Shown in pieces: positions 1 through 6,477 of a stretch of 22,922 nt of DNA. Position 1 is the first letter of the stretch. Each line of letters starts with the position of its first letter. Both the position numbers and the translations under genes were made by a program. Where the stretch lies: NCBI GenBank assembly GCA_964546285.1, contig CAZJJK010000050.1, positions 1 to 22,922 of the forward strand, given 5' to 3'. The stretch comes from CAZJJK01 sp964546285. GTDB lineage: Bacteria; Spirochaetota; Spirochaetia; Treponematales; Breznakiellaceae. A model generated the notes under the pieces. It worked only from the letters and a program-made list of their open reading frames with translations, was not told where the DNA came from and made no database searches.

Positions 1-2
1 CC

Positions 3-188
3 CCCGGCAAGCTCGTTCGTGCATACCGGGAGCGGTCGGGCATGACCCTTGTAGAACTTGCGCGGACAGTGGGGACGAAGTACCCGAACCTCTCCGCTAT
101 AGAAAACGATAGTCGGGTAATCGGCCTTTCTATGGCGCGTAAGCTAGGCGAAGCCCTTGGCGTGGACTATCACAAGTTTCTAGACTAA
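3..188 (+). CDS. Partial XRE-family helix-turn-helix regulator (C-terminal part)
   Basis: The frame is open from the window edge to a TAA at 186-188, giving 61 residues. It reads as a small XRE/Cro-type HTH: a segment with RAYRERSGMTLVELA, then a recognition-helix-like stretch (YPNLSAIENDSR), then a helix with MARKLGEALGVDYHKFLD. Such domains occur in phage or ICE repressors and in HigA-type antitoxins. Which one applies cannot be settled because the N-terminus and upstream gene are outside the window. It points toward the recombinase operon and ends where that operon ends, which suits a regulator of the integrative element. Family recognition is fairly sure; the role is inferred. Confidence 0.7.
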   Translation, partial: PGKLVRAYRERSGMTLVELARTVGTKYPNLSAIENDSRVIGLSMARKLGEALGVDYHKFLD

Positions 189-298
189 GACATCACGCTT
201 ACAAGGCCGCGTATCTCCATAAACGGCGGAACCAGTCCAGGCCAGTAAAGGCGGGCTCTGCTCTGTGCATTTTCCGATCTATCAATAATTGATTTCAT
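185..298 (-). CDS. Possible 37-aa small ORF downstream of the recombinase operon
   Basis: An ATG at 296-298 is preceded by a strong GGAGG (306-310 on the other strand) with a 7-nt spacer. The frame runs 37 codons to TAG at 185-187. That stop overlaps the stop of the convergent HTH gene. The peptide starts MKSIIDRSENAQSRARLYW and has no recognisable domain. It would be the fourth gene of the leftward operon, 37 nt after the small recombinase stop. The ribosome-binding site is the main support; the length is short enough to be chance. Confidence 0.35.
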   Translation of the reverse strand: MKSIIDRSENAQSRARLYWPGLVPPFMEIRGLVSVMS

Positions 299-335
299 AT
301 ATCAACCTCCAAAAAAGTAGCGGCATAACACGCAT

Positions 336-1196
336 TCAGACCGCAATATCAAAAAGCTCTGCATCGCTCAAAGCTGTGTGAACGTAAAATGATGCTGTTA
401 TCCCTATCGAAGAATGCCCCAGCGCCCTAGATACGGCGCTCAAGTCATGCCCCGCCTTCACGTGAGCCGTTGCGAAGCTATGCCGGAGAACATGAGCGCT
501 TATCTTGCGGCCAAGCACTCGATGCCCTAGGGCTGCTATCTGGTCCGATGGGTAACGTCGGTTATATGGTTTGCCGTTCGATGTTTCAAATAACCATGTA
601 CTGCCGTTGAACGTTTTCCGGATTTCATCAAACAGGACAGCAGGTAAACGGATAAAGCGTTCTTTTTTTCCCTTACCCATAACCCTGATTTTTACCGCTC
701 CGCCCTGATCTTCGCAGTCAGCAAGCCGAATACCGCATAACTCACTTACACGGCACCCACTGGCATATAAAGCCCGTATGAACATCCTCAGGCGGTCGCT
801 GCGTGTTCTGTTTAAGAGCTGGATGATTTCATCGCGGGTAAGGGTTTTATCGTTTCCTATCGGGGCAGTATCGACTTTAGGCGCCCTCGTTAGTGGGCTC
901 CGGTCAAGGTCGGCAAGGAATTGATCCAGCCGTTCAGACAACTCACTGCCAAGGCCACCCATAACTTGGAGTTGCCGGAGCCGTGCCTTTACTGCCGCCC
1001 TCTTTATTCTGATCGTGGAAGCTGCATATCTGGATGATTCATTCAGGCTGTGGAAATAATCAATAATGGATTGATTATTCAGGTCCCGATCTGAAAGCCA
1101 TTTTACAAAGTCCCTTATGTGAGCGCTGTATCCGTCTTCTATAGAAGATATCGCGTCAGTAAGCGCCCGTTTACGGGTAGCCAGCATATTAGCCAT
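336..1196 (-). CDS. Tyrosine recombinase/integrase, XerC/D-like (286 aa)
   Basis: A site-specific recombinase of the lambda-integrase (tyrosine recombinase) superfamily. The N-terminal SAM-like core-binding region covers about residues 20-95 and the catalytic domain about 115-286. The catalytic set is visible: Arg149 in ASGCRVSEL, a hairpin Lys near 175-177, His235-x-x-Arg238 in HVLRH, His261 in LGHSS and the nucleophile Tyr271 in ASFYVHT. Length and layout match XerC/XerD-size enzymes without an extra arm-binding domain. An AGGAGG lies just before the ATG, inside the end of the preceding 65-aa gene, whose stop is 2 nt away, so translation is probably coupled. It is the second recombinase in the same operon. 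It may act with the larger integrase or handle a separate inversion or resolution reaction; that is inference. Confidence 0.93.
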   Translation of the reverse strand: MANMLATRKRALTDAISSIEDGYSAHIRDFVKWLSDRDLNNQSIIDYFHSLNESSRYAASTIRIKRAAVKARLRQLQVMGGLGSELSERLDQFLADLDRSPLTRAPKVDTAPIGNDKTLTRDEIIQLLNRTRSDRLRMFIRALYASGCRVSELCGIRLADCEDQGGAVKIRVMGKGKKERFIRLPAVLFDEIRKTFNGSTWLFETSNGKPYNRRYPSDQIAALGHRVLGRKISAHVLRHSFATAHVKAGHDLSAVSRALGHSSIGITASFYVHTALSDAELFDIAV

Positions 1197-1198
1197 GG

Positions 1199-1396
1199 TT
1201 AGGCCTCCTGTGCTTCAAAATCTGCGGGCGTATACCCTGCGTCTTCTAATTTTTTGATTTCAGCATGGTTTGAAAGGACGCGGCAAAGCGCCGCGCCTTT
1301 TGTCTCTCCCGGCAAAACGCGGGCGTAATGAAGCCGCGTCCTGTGATCGGTGTACCAATAAATAAAACCATAACGGTCCAATCTCGCTTTACTCAT
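1199..1396 (-). CDS. Small 65-aa protein between two recombinases
   Basis: A 65-residue ORF sits between the two recombinase genes, 11 nt after the stop of the large integrase and 2 nt before the start of the small one. An AAGGGG-like site precedes its ATG. The sequence is charged and aromatic-rich (RYGFIYWYTDHRTRLHYARV near residues 8-27), with no transmembrane segment or signal peptide. I do not recognise the family. Its place between integrases is where recombination directionality factors or small DNA-binding accessory proteins are often found, but no winged-helix or HTH pattern is obvious, so that role is only a guess. The tight packing argues that it is a genuine gene. Confidence 0.65.
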   Translation of the reverse strand: MSKARLDRYGFIYWYTDHRTRLHYARVLPGETKGAALCRVLSNHAEIKKLEDAGYTPADFEAQEA

Positions 1397-1407
1397 GAAG
1401 TACCCCT

Positions 1408-2586
1408 TTAGGCTGAAACAATATGAAATAAGCCGCGCTGTACTTCGGAAATATCCTCGAAGTCCGTGGGATGGTAATATTTGTCTGTCATTGACTTGGA
1501 CAGGTGGCCAGTTAGTCGCTGGATTTTCTCAATGGGTACGCGGGCTTCAAGTAGAATTGAATTAAAAAAATGTCTATGTGAATGAAAGGTTATGTTTCTT
1601 TCGCGCCGCTCCGCTTCACCAATACCGATGGCCGCAAGTTCTCTATATAACTCTCTTGTGATAATCTTTCGTTCCATGGGCCGCATAGCTTCGGTGGAGT
1701 AGAGAATGTAGTATTCGGAATTATACCCGTGTGGATTTTCTGCGATGAGTAGGTCTATTTCAGCTTGTACATTTTCAGGTATTGGAATCTCGCGCTTTTT
1801 CTGGCCGTTTTTTGTTCCTGCGAAACGCTCGCGCTCGTACTGGTCCCATCGGCCAGTTAGAACGATGGTACATCCCTGAACATCCTTCACGCGAAGCCCT
1901 AAAACTTCGGACAGCCGGAGCCCTGCGCTCGCGGCTATTAAGCTGGCGACTTTCGCCCGATGATCTGCCCATTCATGAGAAAAGAGGCGCCGGACCTCTT
2001 GTTTTTCTAATATACCCCTGGTTTTTTCGTTTATTGCCGCTCGCTCAATCCTCGGTCTATATCTCAACAGGTGATGATCGTCGGCAAAATCAATAAGCGC
2101 TTTTACGGTGGTTAATATTTTATTTATGCTCGCGCCCGCCAGCCCATGCTTAAATAAGGCATTCCTGAAATTGCGGATTGAAATAGTGTCTATGTTATTT
2201 AGGCGCGCCTTCCCTAATTCGGGGACAACATACCGCAACGCCTGTTTTTCATGGTCGCGGCAACTTCGCGGCGTACATCGTTTCCCGGCGCTGCGCTTGG
2301 TTATTGCCCATTCTCCATTCCAATCGAAAAACAAAGCCCTTTTTTTGCCGTCTGGATCAGTCTTTACATCGATTAGGTCATTGATTGTTACTATTTGGGC
2401 TTTAACTATCTGGCCAGCCTGGGCGATCTTCCAAGCGGCGACCTCGGCCTTCCGGCGGGTTATTTCGCCCGTGGATCGGCCAGCGGTATAAGTCCCGTCT
2501 GGCTTCAAGTAACGAGCATAGTAAACGCGGCCTTTTTTCGTTTCCCGTGTAAAAAGTTTGAAAGGTTTCTTACTATCGGTCACCAT
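1408..2586 (-). CDS. Integrase of the tRNA-Lys-associated element, tyrosine recombinase (392 aa)
   Basis: A phage/ICE-type tyrosine recombinase. With the start at 2586, residues about 8-60 look like an arm-type DNA-binding N-domain (GRVYYARYLKPDGTY). About 85-185 is the core-binding domain, and about 195-385 the catalytic domain. Catalytic residues: Arg224 (AGLRLSE), Lys259 (GTKNG), His335-x-x-Arg338 (HSHRH), His361 (TGH) and Tyr370 or 371 (DKYYHP). The start at 2584-2586 is chosen because AGGAGG lies 7 nt upstream; the open frame extends to a GTG at 2640 with no such site. It is the first gene after the tRNA-Lys 3' end, the classical position for an integrase whose attachment site is that tRNA. 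The frame is intact. Confidence 0.94.
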   Translation of the reverse strand: MVTDSKKPFKLFTRETKKGRVYYARYLKPDGTYTAGRSTGEITRRKAEVAAWKIAQAGQIVKAQIVTINDLIDVKTDPDGKKRALFFDWNGEWAITKRSAGKRCTPRSCRDHEKQALRYVVPELGKARLNNIDTISIRNFRNALFKHGLAGASINKILTTVKALIDFADDHHLLRYRPRIERAAINEKTRGILEKQEVRRLFSHEWADHRAKVASLIAASAGLRLSEVLGLRVKDVQGCTIVLTGRWDQYERERFAGTKNGQKKREIPIPENVQAEIDLLIAENPHGYNSEYYILYSTEAMRPMERKIITRELYRELAAIGIGEAERRERNITFHSHRHFFNSILLEARVPIEKIQRLTGHLSKSMTDKYYHPTDFEDISEVQRGLFHIVSA

Positions 2587-2618
2587 GTCATAGCCTCCTG
2601 CTGAACCCGAAGCGTAAT

Positions 2619-2642
2619 TTCTGGTCACACTTCTGGTCACAT
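2619..2642. repeat. 12-bp tandem direct repeat upstream of the integrase
   Basis: TTCTGGTCACAC is followed directly by TTCTGGTCACAT, so 11 of 12 positions agree. The pair lies 33 nt upstream of the integrase ATG and between it and the tRNA. Tandem short direct repeats next to an integrase and att site are typical of arm-type integrase sites or excisionase/repressor operators. Which applies here is inferred. Confidence 0.55.
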
Positions 2643-2697
2643 ATAGGGTTTTTTAGGCTACAACGCCGGTTTTCCGGTAGCTGTATCGGTTATATTT

Positions 2698-2712
2698 CGT
2701 TACTAGGTAACG
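2698..2712. promoter_or_regulatory. Inverted repeat CGTTAC-TAG-GTAACG near the att boundary
   Basis: A perfect 6-bp inverted repeat with a 3-nt centre lies 11 nt beyond the tRNA-Lys 3' end, inside the element. A second short one (CCGG-TTTT-CCGG, 2666-2677) is nearby. Inverted repeats at this position could be core-type recombinase sites or an operator; no direct evidence decides. Confidence 0.35.
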
Positions 2713-2722
2713 ATTTTACTTA

Positions 2723-2741
2723 TGAGCCGCCCGCGATTCGA
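2723..2741 (-). other. Probable attachment site at the tRNA-Lys 3' end
   Basis: The 3' part of the tRNA (acceptor strand and T arm) is the usual core for tRNA-targeting integrases, and the integrase gene begins about 137 nt away. The exact core length cannot be defined without the duplicate at the other end of the element, which is outside the window. Confidence 0.45.
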
Positions 2742-2795
2742 ACGCGGGACCCACGCCTTAAAAGGGCGTTGCTCTGCCAACTGAGCTAGCGGCCC
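2723..2795 (-). tRNA. tRNA-Lys (anticodon TTT)
   Basis: A 73-nt cloverleaf reads on the - strand. The 7-bp acceptor stem pairs GGGCCGC with GCGGCTC (one G-U) and the discriminator base is A. The D arm is GCTC...GAGC, the anticodon loop carries TTT in CCTTTTAAGG, and the T arm contains GTTCGAATC. CCA is not encoded. The 3' end abuts the integrase module, so it is the likely attachment site. The promoter lies just upstream and is separate from the element, so the tRNA should remain expressed. Confidence 0.96.
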
Positions 2796-2804
2796 GCGAG
2801 TGGC

Positions 2805-2833
2805 AGAATAGCGGAATCCGCCTCGAGGGTCAA
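2805..2833 (-). promoter_or_regulatory. Promoter of tRNA-Lys
   Basis: On the - strand, TTGACC (2828-2833) and TATTCT (2805-2810) are separated by exactly 17 nt. The predicted start is a few nt before the tRNA 5' end at 2795. The -35 box overlaps the stop codon of the upstream outer-membrane protein gene, which ends at 2830. Confidence 0.7.
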
Positions 2834-3954
2834 TAGTGTAAGGCTACGCCAGCGTTTATATTTAGCGCCGGCTTGGTTTGTTGTCCGCCTGTCCGCGTCC
2901 AAGCTATGCTAAAATCCACACGCGCGGCGCTAAGGTCCAAGCCAAGGCCAAAGCTGGGTAAAGCTTCGGCTACACCGGCGCGCAGACTAAGCACATCGAG
3001 AACCACCAACTCCATGCCCAAAGACAGAGGAAGGAAAGGATCGCCGCCGGAAGCGAGCGAGAGTAGATCGTGATAATCAAGCGCGAAAACGCAGCTTGAC
3101 AGGTATTCACGTATAAAAGAAAAATTCGGCCTAATCACGGCGCCTATATCCAACTTCGCCCTTACTAAGGCTTCATCATAAGAAAGAGCGGCGGAACCCG
3201 AGGCAAACGCGTCGCCAGAAGCATAGCGTGAAATAAAAGCCGGCGAGTATGCGTCACGGCAGACGACAGCGAACGAAAAACCGTCGCCTGAACGGTAAAA
3301 GACGCCCGCATCCAAACCAATTCCACCAATCACGTTAAGCGGCCGCGCAAGGATATTGCCAAACAGCGCCGAAACATCCGTCAGCGGCATTGAATACTCG
3401 GCTTCCATCCTGACAAAACCCTTGCCCGCCAAGCCGATTTCCAAGCGCTGAGTTCCAGAGGAAAGAAGGCTGAGGGAATAGCCCCCTATAGCTACAATAT
3501 CCTCCCTGGCGACAGCGTTTACCGTGCCGGTCAAGGACTCCGCTTTTAAATAGGATCGATTGAAAAAGCCTAAGCCGAGGCCGCGGCCTACCCAGCCAAT
3601 AGCGAGCGGCCCCGCCATATCCACGGATACATACAATTCATTTCCGGTGCTTAATGAGGAAAGATCGAGAACGCCGCTGCCGCTGTATTGGCTGGCCAGG
3701 GCGATAGCGTTTAGCGCCGGGCCACGGAGCTCCGCCGTGATAGAGCTAAAACTAAAGCTATCGGGAACTTCCACAAACCCGGCTGGATTGACGAATAGAA
3801 TATCAAAATCATCGGCTAAAGCTATATGAGAACCGCCCATCCCGCCCAAACGGGCGGAGGGCGGCGTAAAAGGCTCCACCTCTATCGCGGACGCCAAAGC
3901 CAGCGTCCCCGATAAAGCGCAAACCAATGCTAGCCGACGGACTATCCGTCCCAT
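2830..3954 (-). CDS. Predicted outer-membrane beta-barrel protein, FadL/PorV-like (374 aa)
   Basis: The N-terminus is a signal peptide with hydrophobic residues about 8-22 and a likely cut after ASA (residue 23). It is followed by ARLGGMGGSHIALADDFDIL and FVNPAGF, the N-terminal pattern of FadL/PorV/UPF0164-type barrels common in treponemes. The rest alternates polar and apolar residues with many Gly, Ser and aromatics. It ends in VALHY, a C-terminal aromatic that fits a BAM recognition signal. It shares the G-G-S...NPA[GA]F pattern with the neighbouring 467-aa protein, so the two are paralogues. It is the last gene of a leftward lipoprotein-barrel-barrel cluster. A GGAAGG site precedes the ATG. 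Family assignment is fairly sure; the transported substrate is unknown. Confidence 0.82.
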   Translation of the reverse strand: MGRIVRRLALVCALSGTLALASAIEVEPFTPPSARLGGMGGSHIALADDFDILFVNPAGFVEVPDSFSFSSITAELRGPALNAIALASQYSGSGVLDLSSLSTGNELYVSVDMAGPLAIGWVGRGLGLGFFNRSYLKAESLTGTVNAVAREDIVAIGGYSLSLLSSGTQRLEIGLAGKGFVRMEAEYSMPLTDVSALFGNILARPLNVIGGIGLDAGVFYRSGDGFSFAVVCRDAYSPAFISRYASGDAFASGSAALSYDEALVRAKLDIGAVIRPNFSFIREYLSSCVFALDYHDLLSLASGGDPFLPLSLGMELVVLDVLSLRAGVAEALPSFGLGLDLSAARVDFSIAWTRTGGQQTKPALNINAGVALHY

Positions 3955-4024
3955 GCCTGCCTTCCGATCCCGGCGACAAAAGTCAAACCGGGCATACGCA
4001 TTAAAGTTGTCTCAGCCGCCGTTA

Positions 4025-5428
4025 TTAGAACGATCTGATAGCCACTTCCACGCTTATTCCGGAATTAGGCTGATCGCCGGCGTAAGGACCAAGCTCACGG
4101 GTAAAATACGCCGCGTTGATATCGAAAATGGCTAGTTTCGCGCCAACGCCGGCGGTAAAGTAGCCTTGATTGATACCGGCTCGCAATTTCAAGAACCGAA
4201 AGAGTTTAGCTTCCGCGCCAAGATGCAGCAAAGCCCAGGGGGATTGCTTGTCGCGAATTACGCCAATGGGATCGATCAAATCGATATGAACCTTCGGATC
4301 AATAATGAAGCTTAGATTACCCAAATTAGGCCGATACGCGACACCCAAACTCATGGTCATAGGCAACGCTAAGGTAATCTCGGCTTCATTGACGATGGCG
4401 TCGCTATCCAACCCGTCAGTATCCAGATTATCGTAACCGCCCTCATTGCTGGGTATATCCCCAGACGTTGTCAATTCGTTAATAAAATCGCCCAAGCGAT
4501 GTTCCATCGCGGAGAACTTGGTGTCAAAGAGGTCACGGACCGATAAACCAACAGTCAGCCCACCCAAGGACAGGGACGCGCCAAGATCGATACCGATAGC
4601 GGTACCCTGGTATACAGGAACGCCGTTAAGCCCCTTTAGGATGCCGGCCATTTTGTCGTCTTCGGTGGATGTTTCGCTTTGACTCATCAAACTAATAAGG
4701 CTATTGCCCACCGATCCATCCAGTTTGGAATAAAAACGCATCATCGGACGCAGATCAGCGCCAAGCGCGAAATGAAGAGGGCCGAGATTGATGGGGAAGG
4801 ATAAACCGCCGATAAAGGCCAAGGTGGTGCTGGCGGTTCCAGCTATACCGAAGGGGAAGGTATCGCCGCGCAGGAAAAGATTGGTCGTGGCGACCGCTCC
4901 CAAACCCAAGCCTCCGCCGACATAGGCTATACCGCCGGCGAAACCGACGCCAAGGCCGGCTTTGGTCTGGGCTCTCAGCATATCCATATACAGTTGGGTG
5001 CTTATCGCTTCTTGCTTATCGTCATAGTCCGTATCCCCAGAACTGGCGTAATTAGCGTCGGAGGGATCAACGGTTTCAGGAGTGGAATCCAAGACATAAG
5101 GCGAATCATAGTTATACCCATAGTCGGCGGCTTCCTCCTTGGATATGGCGCCCGCCGCGATCAGCAGATTGTTAAAATCGGCGAAGCCCCAACTGGTGAA
5201 TGATAAGGAAAAGCGTTCCTTTGTGCCGATAAAGGCGGCGGGATTGGCGAAAAGGGCGTCATACCCGGAGGCGGAAGCCGAGGCTGACCCGCCCTGAGCC
5301 ATAACGCTGGGGCTATAAACGACAAAGGGATCCATATACACGATGTCTTCCGCCCCGGCAAAACCGATAAAAACAAAGAGAGCGGCGACAAGTAGGGGGA
5401 TTTTGATAAAAACGCTATTGGCCTTCAT
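4025..5428 (-). CDS. Predicted outer-membrane beta-barrel protein, FadL/PorV-like (467 aa)
   Basis: The start at 5428 is preferred: AAGGAG lies about 6 nt upstream, whereas the longer frame to 5458 would overlap the upstream stop. Residues 1-26 form a signal peptide with cleavage after AGA. The mature N-terminus includes VMAQGGSASASASGYDALFANPAAF, split here as GGSASASASGYDALF then NPAAF, the same motif as in the neighbouring 374-aa protein. Gly/Leu-rich amphipathic strands follow, and the end is VAIRSF with the C-terminal Phe expected of barrel proteins. Residues about 100-150 form a long acidic, Asp/Tyr/Ser-rich insert that could be an extracellular loop. The gene is 26 nt after the lipoprotein gene and 70 nt before the second barrel gene, so co-transcription is likely. 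Substrate unknown. Confidence 0.82.
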   Translation of the reverse strand: MKANSVFIKIPLLVAALFVFIGFAGAEDIVYMDPFVVYSPSVMAQGGSASASASGYDALFANPAAFIGTKERFSLSFTSWGFADFNNLLIAAGAISKEEAADYGYNYDSPYVLDSTPETVDPSDANYASSGDTDYDDKQEAISTQLYMDMLRAQTKAGLGVGFAGGIAYVGGGLGLGAVATTNLFLRGDTFPFGIAGTASTTLAFIGGLSFPINLGPLHFALGADLRPMMRFYSKLDGSVGNSLISLMSQSETSTEDDKMAGILKGLNGVPVYQGTAIGIDLGASLSLGGLTVGLSVRDLFDTKFSAMEHRLGDFINELTTSGDIPSNEGGYDNLDTDGLDSDAIVNEAEITLALPMTMSLGVAYRPNLGNLSFIIDPKVHIDLIDPIGVIRDKQSPWALLHLGAEAKLFRFLKLRAGINQGYFTAGVGAKLAIFDINAAYFTRELGPYAGDQPNSGISVEVAIRSF

Positions 5429-5454
5429 AGTAGGCTCCTTGATTAGACGCGGCA

Positions 5455-6273
5455 TCATAATAAGTCTCCCATCAGGTTGGTAAACTCGCTTAAGCCGGCG
5501 GCGTTCAGAATATTCAACAAGGATGATCCTTCCGCCACTGTATTGGCGATAGTGGTCTCAGCCCCTTCGCTAAGAGATAAGACGGGAGCCGTCGTATCGT
5601 CTCCGTCCATAACGGCTTGGACAGCGTCGTAAAGCACGGAACCAGCCGTTTCCCCCTCACTTGGCACAATCACGTCACAGAATACATCCATGACAATGGC
5701 CAGGGTCGCCGATTGAGCGATTTCAGCGGGAATATCAACGACTGTCGTCCCAAGGTCTCCGCCGATATCATTATAAATAAAGGCGATATCCCGCATCTGA
5801 TCGACAAAAGCTACAAATTCGGCCTCTTCCAGCTCCGCGACGGGGCCCATCAACGCCGCGATCACATCGGTCTGACTCGCGGACTCCATAGAAGCTATAT
5901 TAATCAGACTGGGAACCAATTCCTCAACCACCAAACCCGCGGAACTGGTGTTCAGGAGAACATCAGCCTTTAGGACAGAGGCTTCAACCTTCGTCGCGAT
6001 ATCGCCATTGGCCTCAGCCGTATCGATATACAGCTGAAGATTGGCGACGATCGCGTCTCTCGTCTCCAGATCCGCCGACAATTCAGCGTAGAAGCTGGGC
6101 GAAATTTGATCGCGCTGAAGCTGCTCGTAGGTTTCAGCCGCGTCCATGGACTCGTACTTATCGGTAGGATCGGCTTCCAGAGCGGAGAAGAGATTCTTCG
6201 GACTTAATATCATCTCGCAACTCATGGCGAATATCGCTATAAGCGCGATTGAAAAGACTGCGTATCGTTTCAT
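5455..6273 (-). CDS. Predicted lipoprotein of unknown function (272 aa)
   Basis: The start at 6273 has AAGGAG about 6 nt upstream; the frame open to 6306 lacks support. Residues 1-18 are a lipoprotein signal ending FAMS before Cys19, a relaxed spirochaete-type lipobox. The mature part is acidic and mostly helical in character (DAAETYEQLQRDQ, DLETRDAIVANLQLYIDTAEANGD), with several Ala/Ile/Val-rich helices. No domain is recognised. It is the first gene of the cluster with two outer-membrane barrels and probably acts with them at the outer membrane; that is inference from position. Confidence 0.78.
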   Translation of the reverse strand: MKRYAVFSIALIAIFAMSCEMILSPKNLFSALEADPTDKYESMDAAETYEQLQRDQISPSFYAELSADLETRDAIVANLQLYIDTAEANGDIATKVEASVLKADVLLNTSSAGLVVEELVPSLINIASMESASQTDVIAALMGPVAELEEAEFVAFVDQMRDIAFIYNDIGGDLGTTVVDIPAEIAQSATLAIVMDVFCDVIVPSEGETAGSVLYDAVQAVMDGDDTTAPVLSLSEGAETTIANTVAEGSSLLNILNAAGLSEFTNLMGDLL

Positions 6274-6340
6274 AGCGTCTCCTTGATGCGTCCCAAGCCC
6301 GATCACGGAAGGAACTCCCGCGCTGGGCTGGCGTTCTTGT

Positions 6341-6368
6341 ACTATAAATATAACGCGATAGATTCAAA
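6341..6368 (-). promoter_or_regulatory. Candidate promoter of the lipoprotein/outer-membrane cluster
   Basis: On the - strand, TTTGAA (6363-6368) and TATAGT (6341-6346) are 16 nt apart. They lie in the AT-rich part of the 204-nt gap after mtaB. The predicted transcript would start about 60 nt upstream of the lipoprotein ATG. Confidence 0.45.
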
Positions 6369-6477
6369 TTCTCTAGAATAACAAGAAAGCACAGGGCTTT
6401 TTCGTACTCTTTCATTAAGACAGGGATTAAAGTGTATAAGCTTTGAGACAACCTCAGCGATATGCGAATCTATAGCT

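Larger units (their letters stand above)
1..2722. mobile_element. Integrase end of an integrative element inserted at tRNA-Lys
   Basis: The segment contains two tyrosine recombinases, a 65-aa gene and an XRE-type regulator, and ends at the 3' end of a tRNA-Lys gene. Neighbours on the other side of the tRNA are ordinary chromosomal genes. This layout is that of a prophage or ICE integrated at a tRNA 3' end. No structural, conjugation or replication gene is visible, so the class of element is unknown. The far attachment site should lie left of position 1. Confidence 0.75.

Noticed and set aside
2408..2640. Integrase start at the GTG at 2640
   Set aside because: No Shine-Dalgarno precedes it and it would start in the 12-bp tandem repeat; the ATG at 2586 has AGGAGG at good spacing.
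6158..6451. 97-codon - strand frame across the lipoprotein start and promoter region
   Set aside because: It overlaps the lipoprotein in another frame and spans the likely promoter; the composition is not protein-like.
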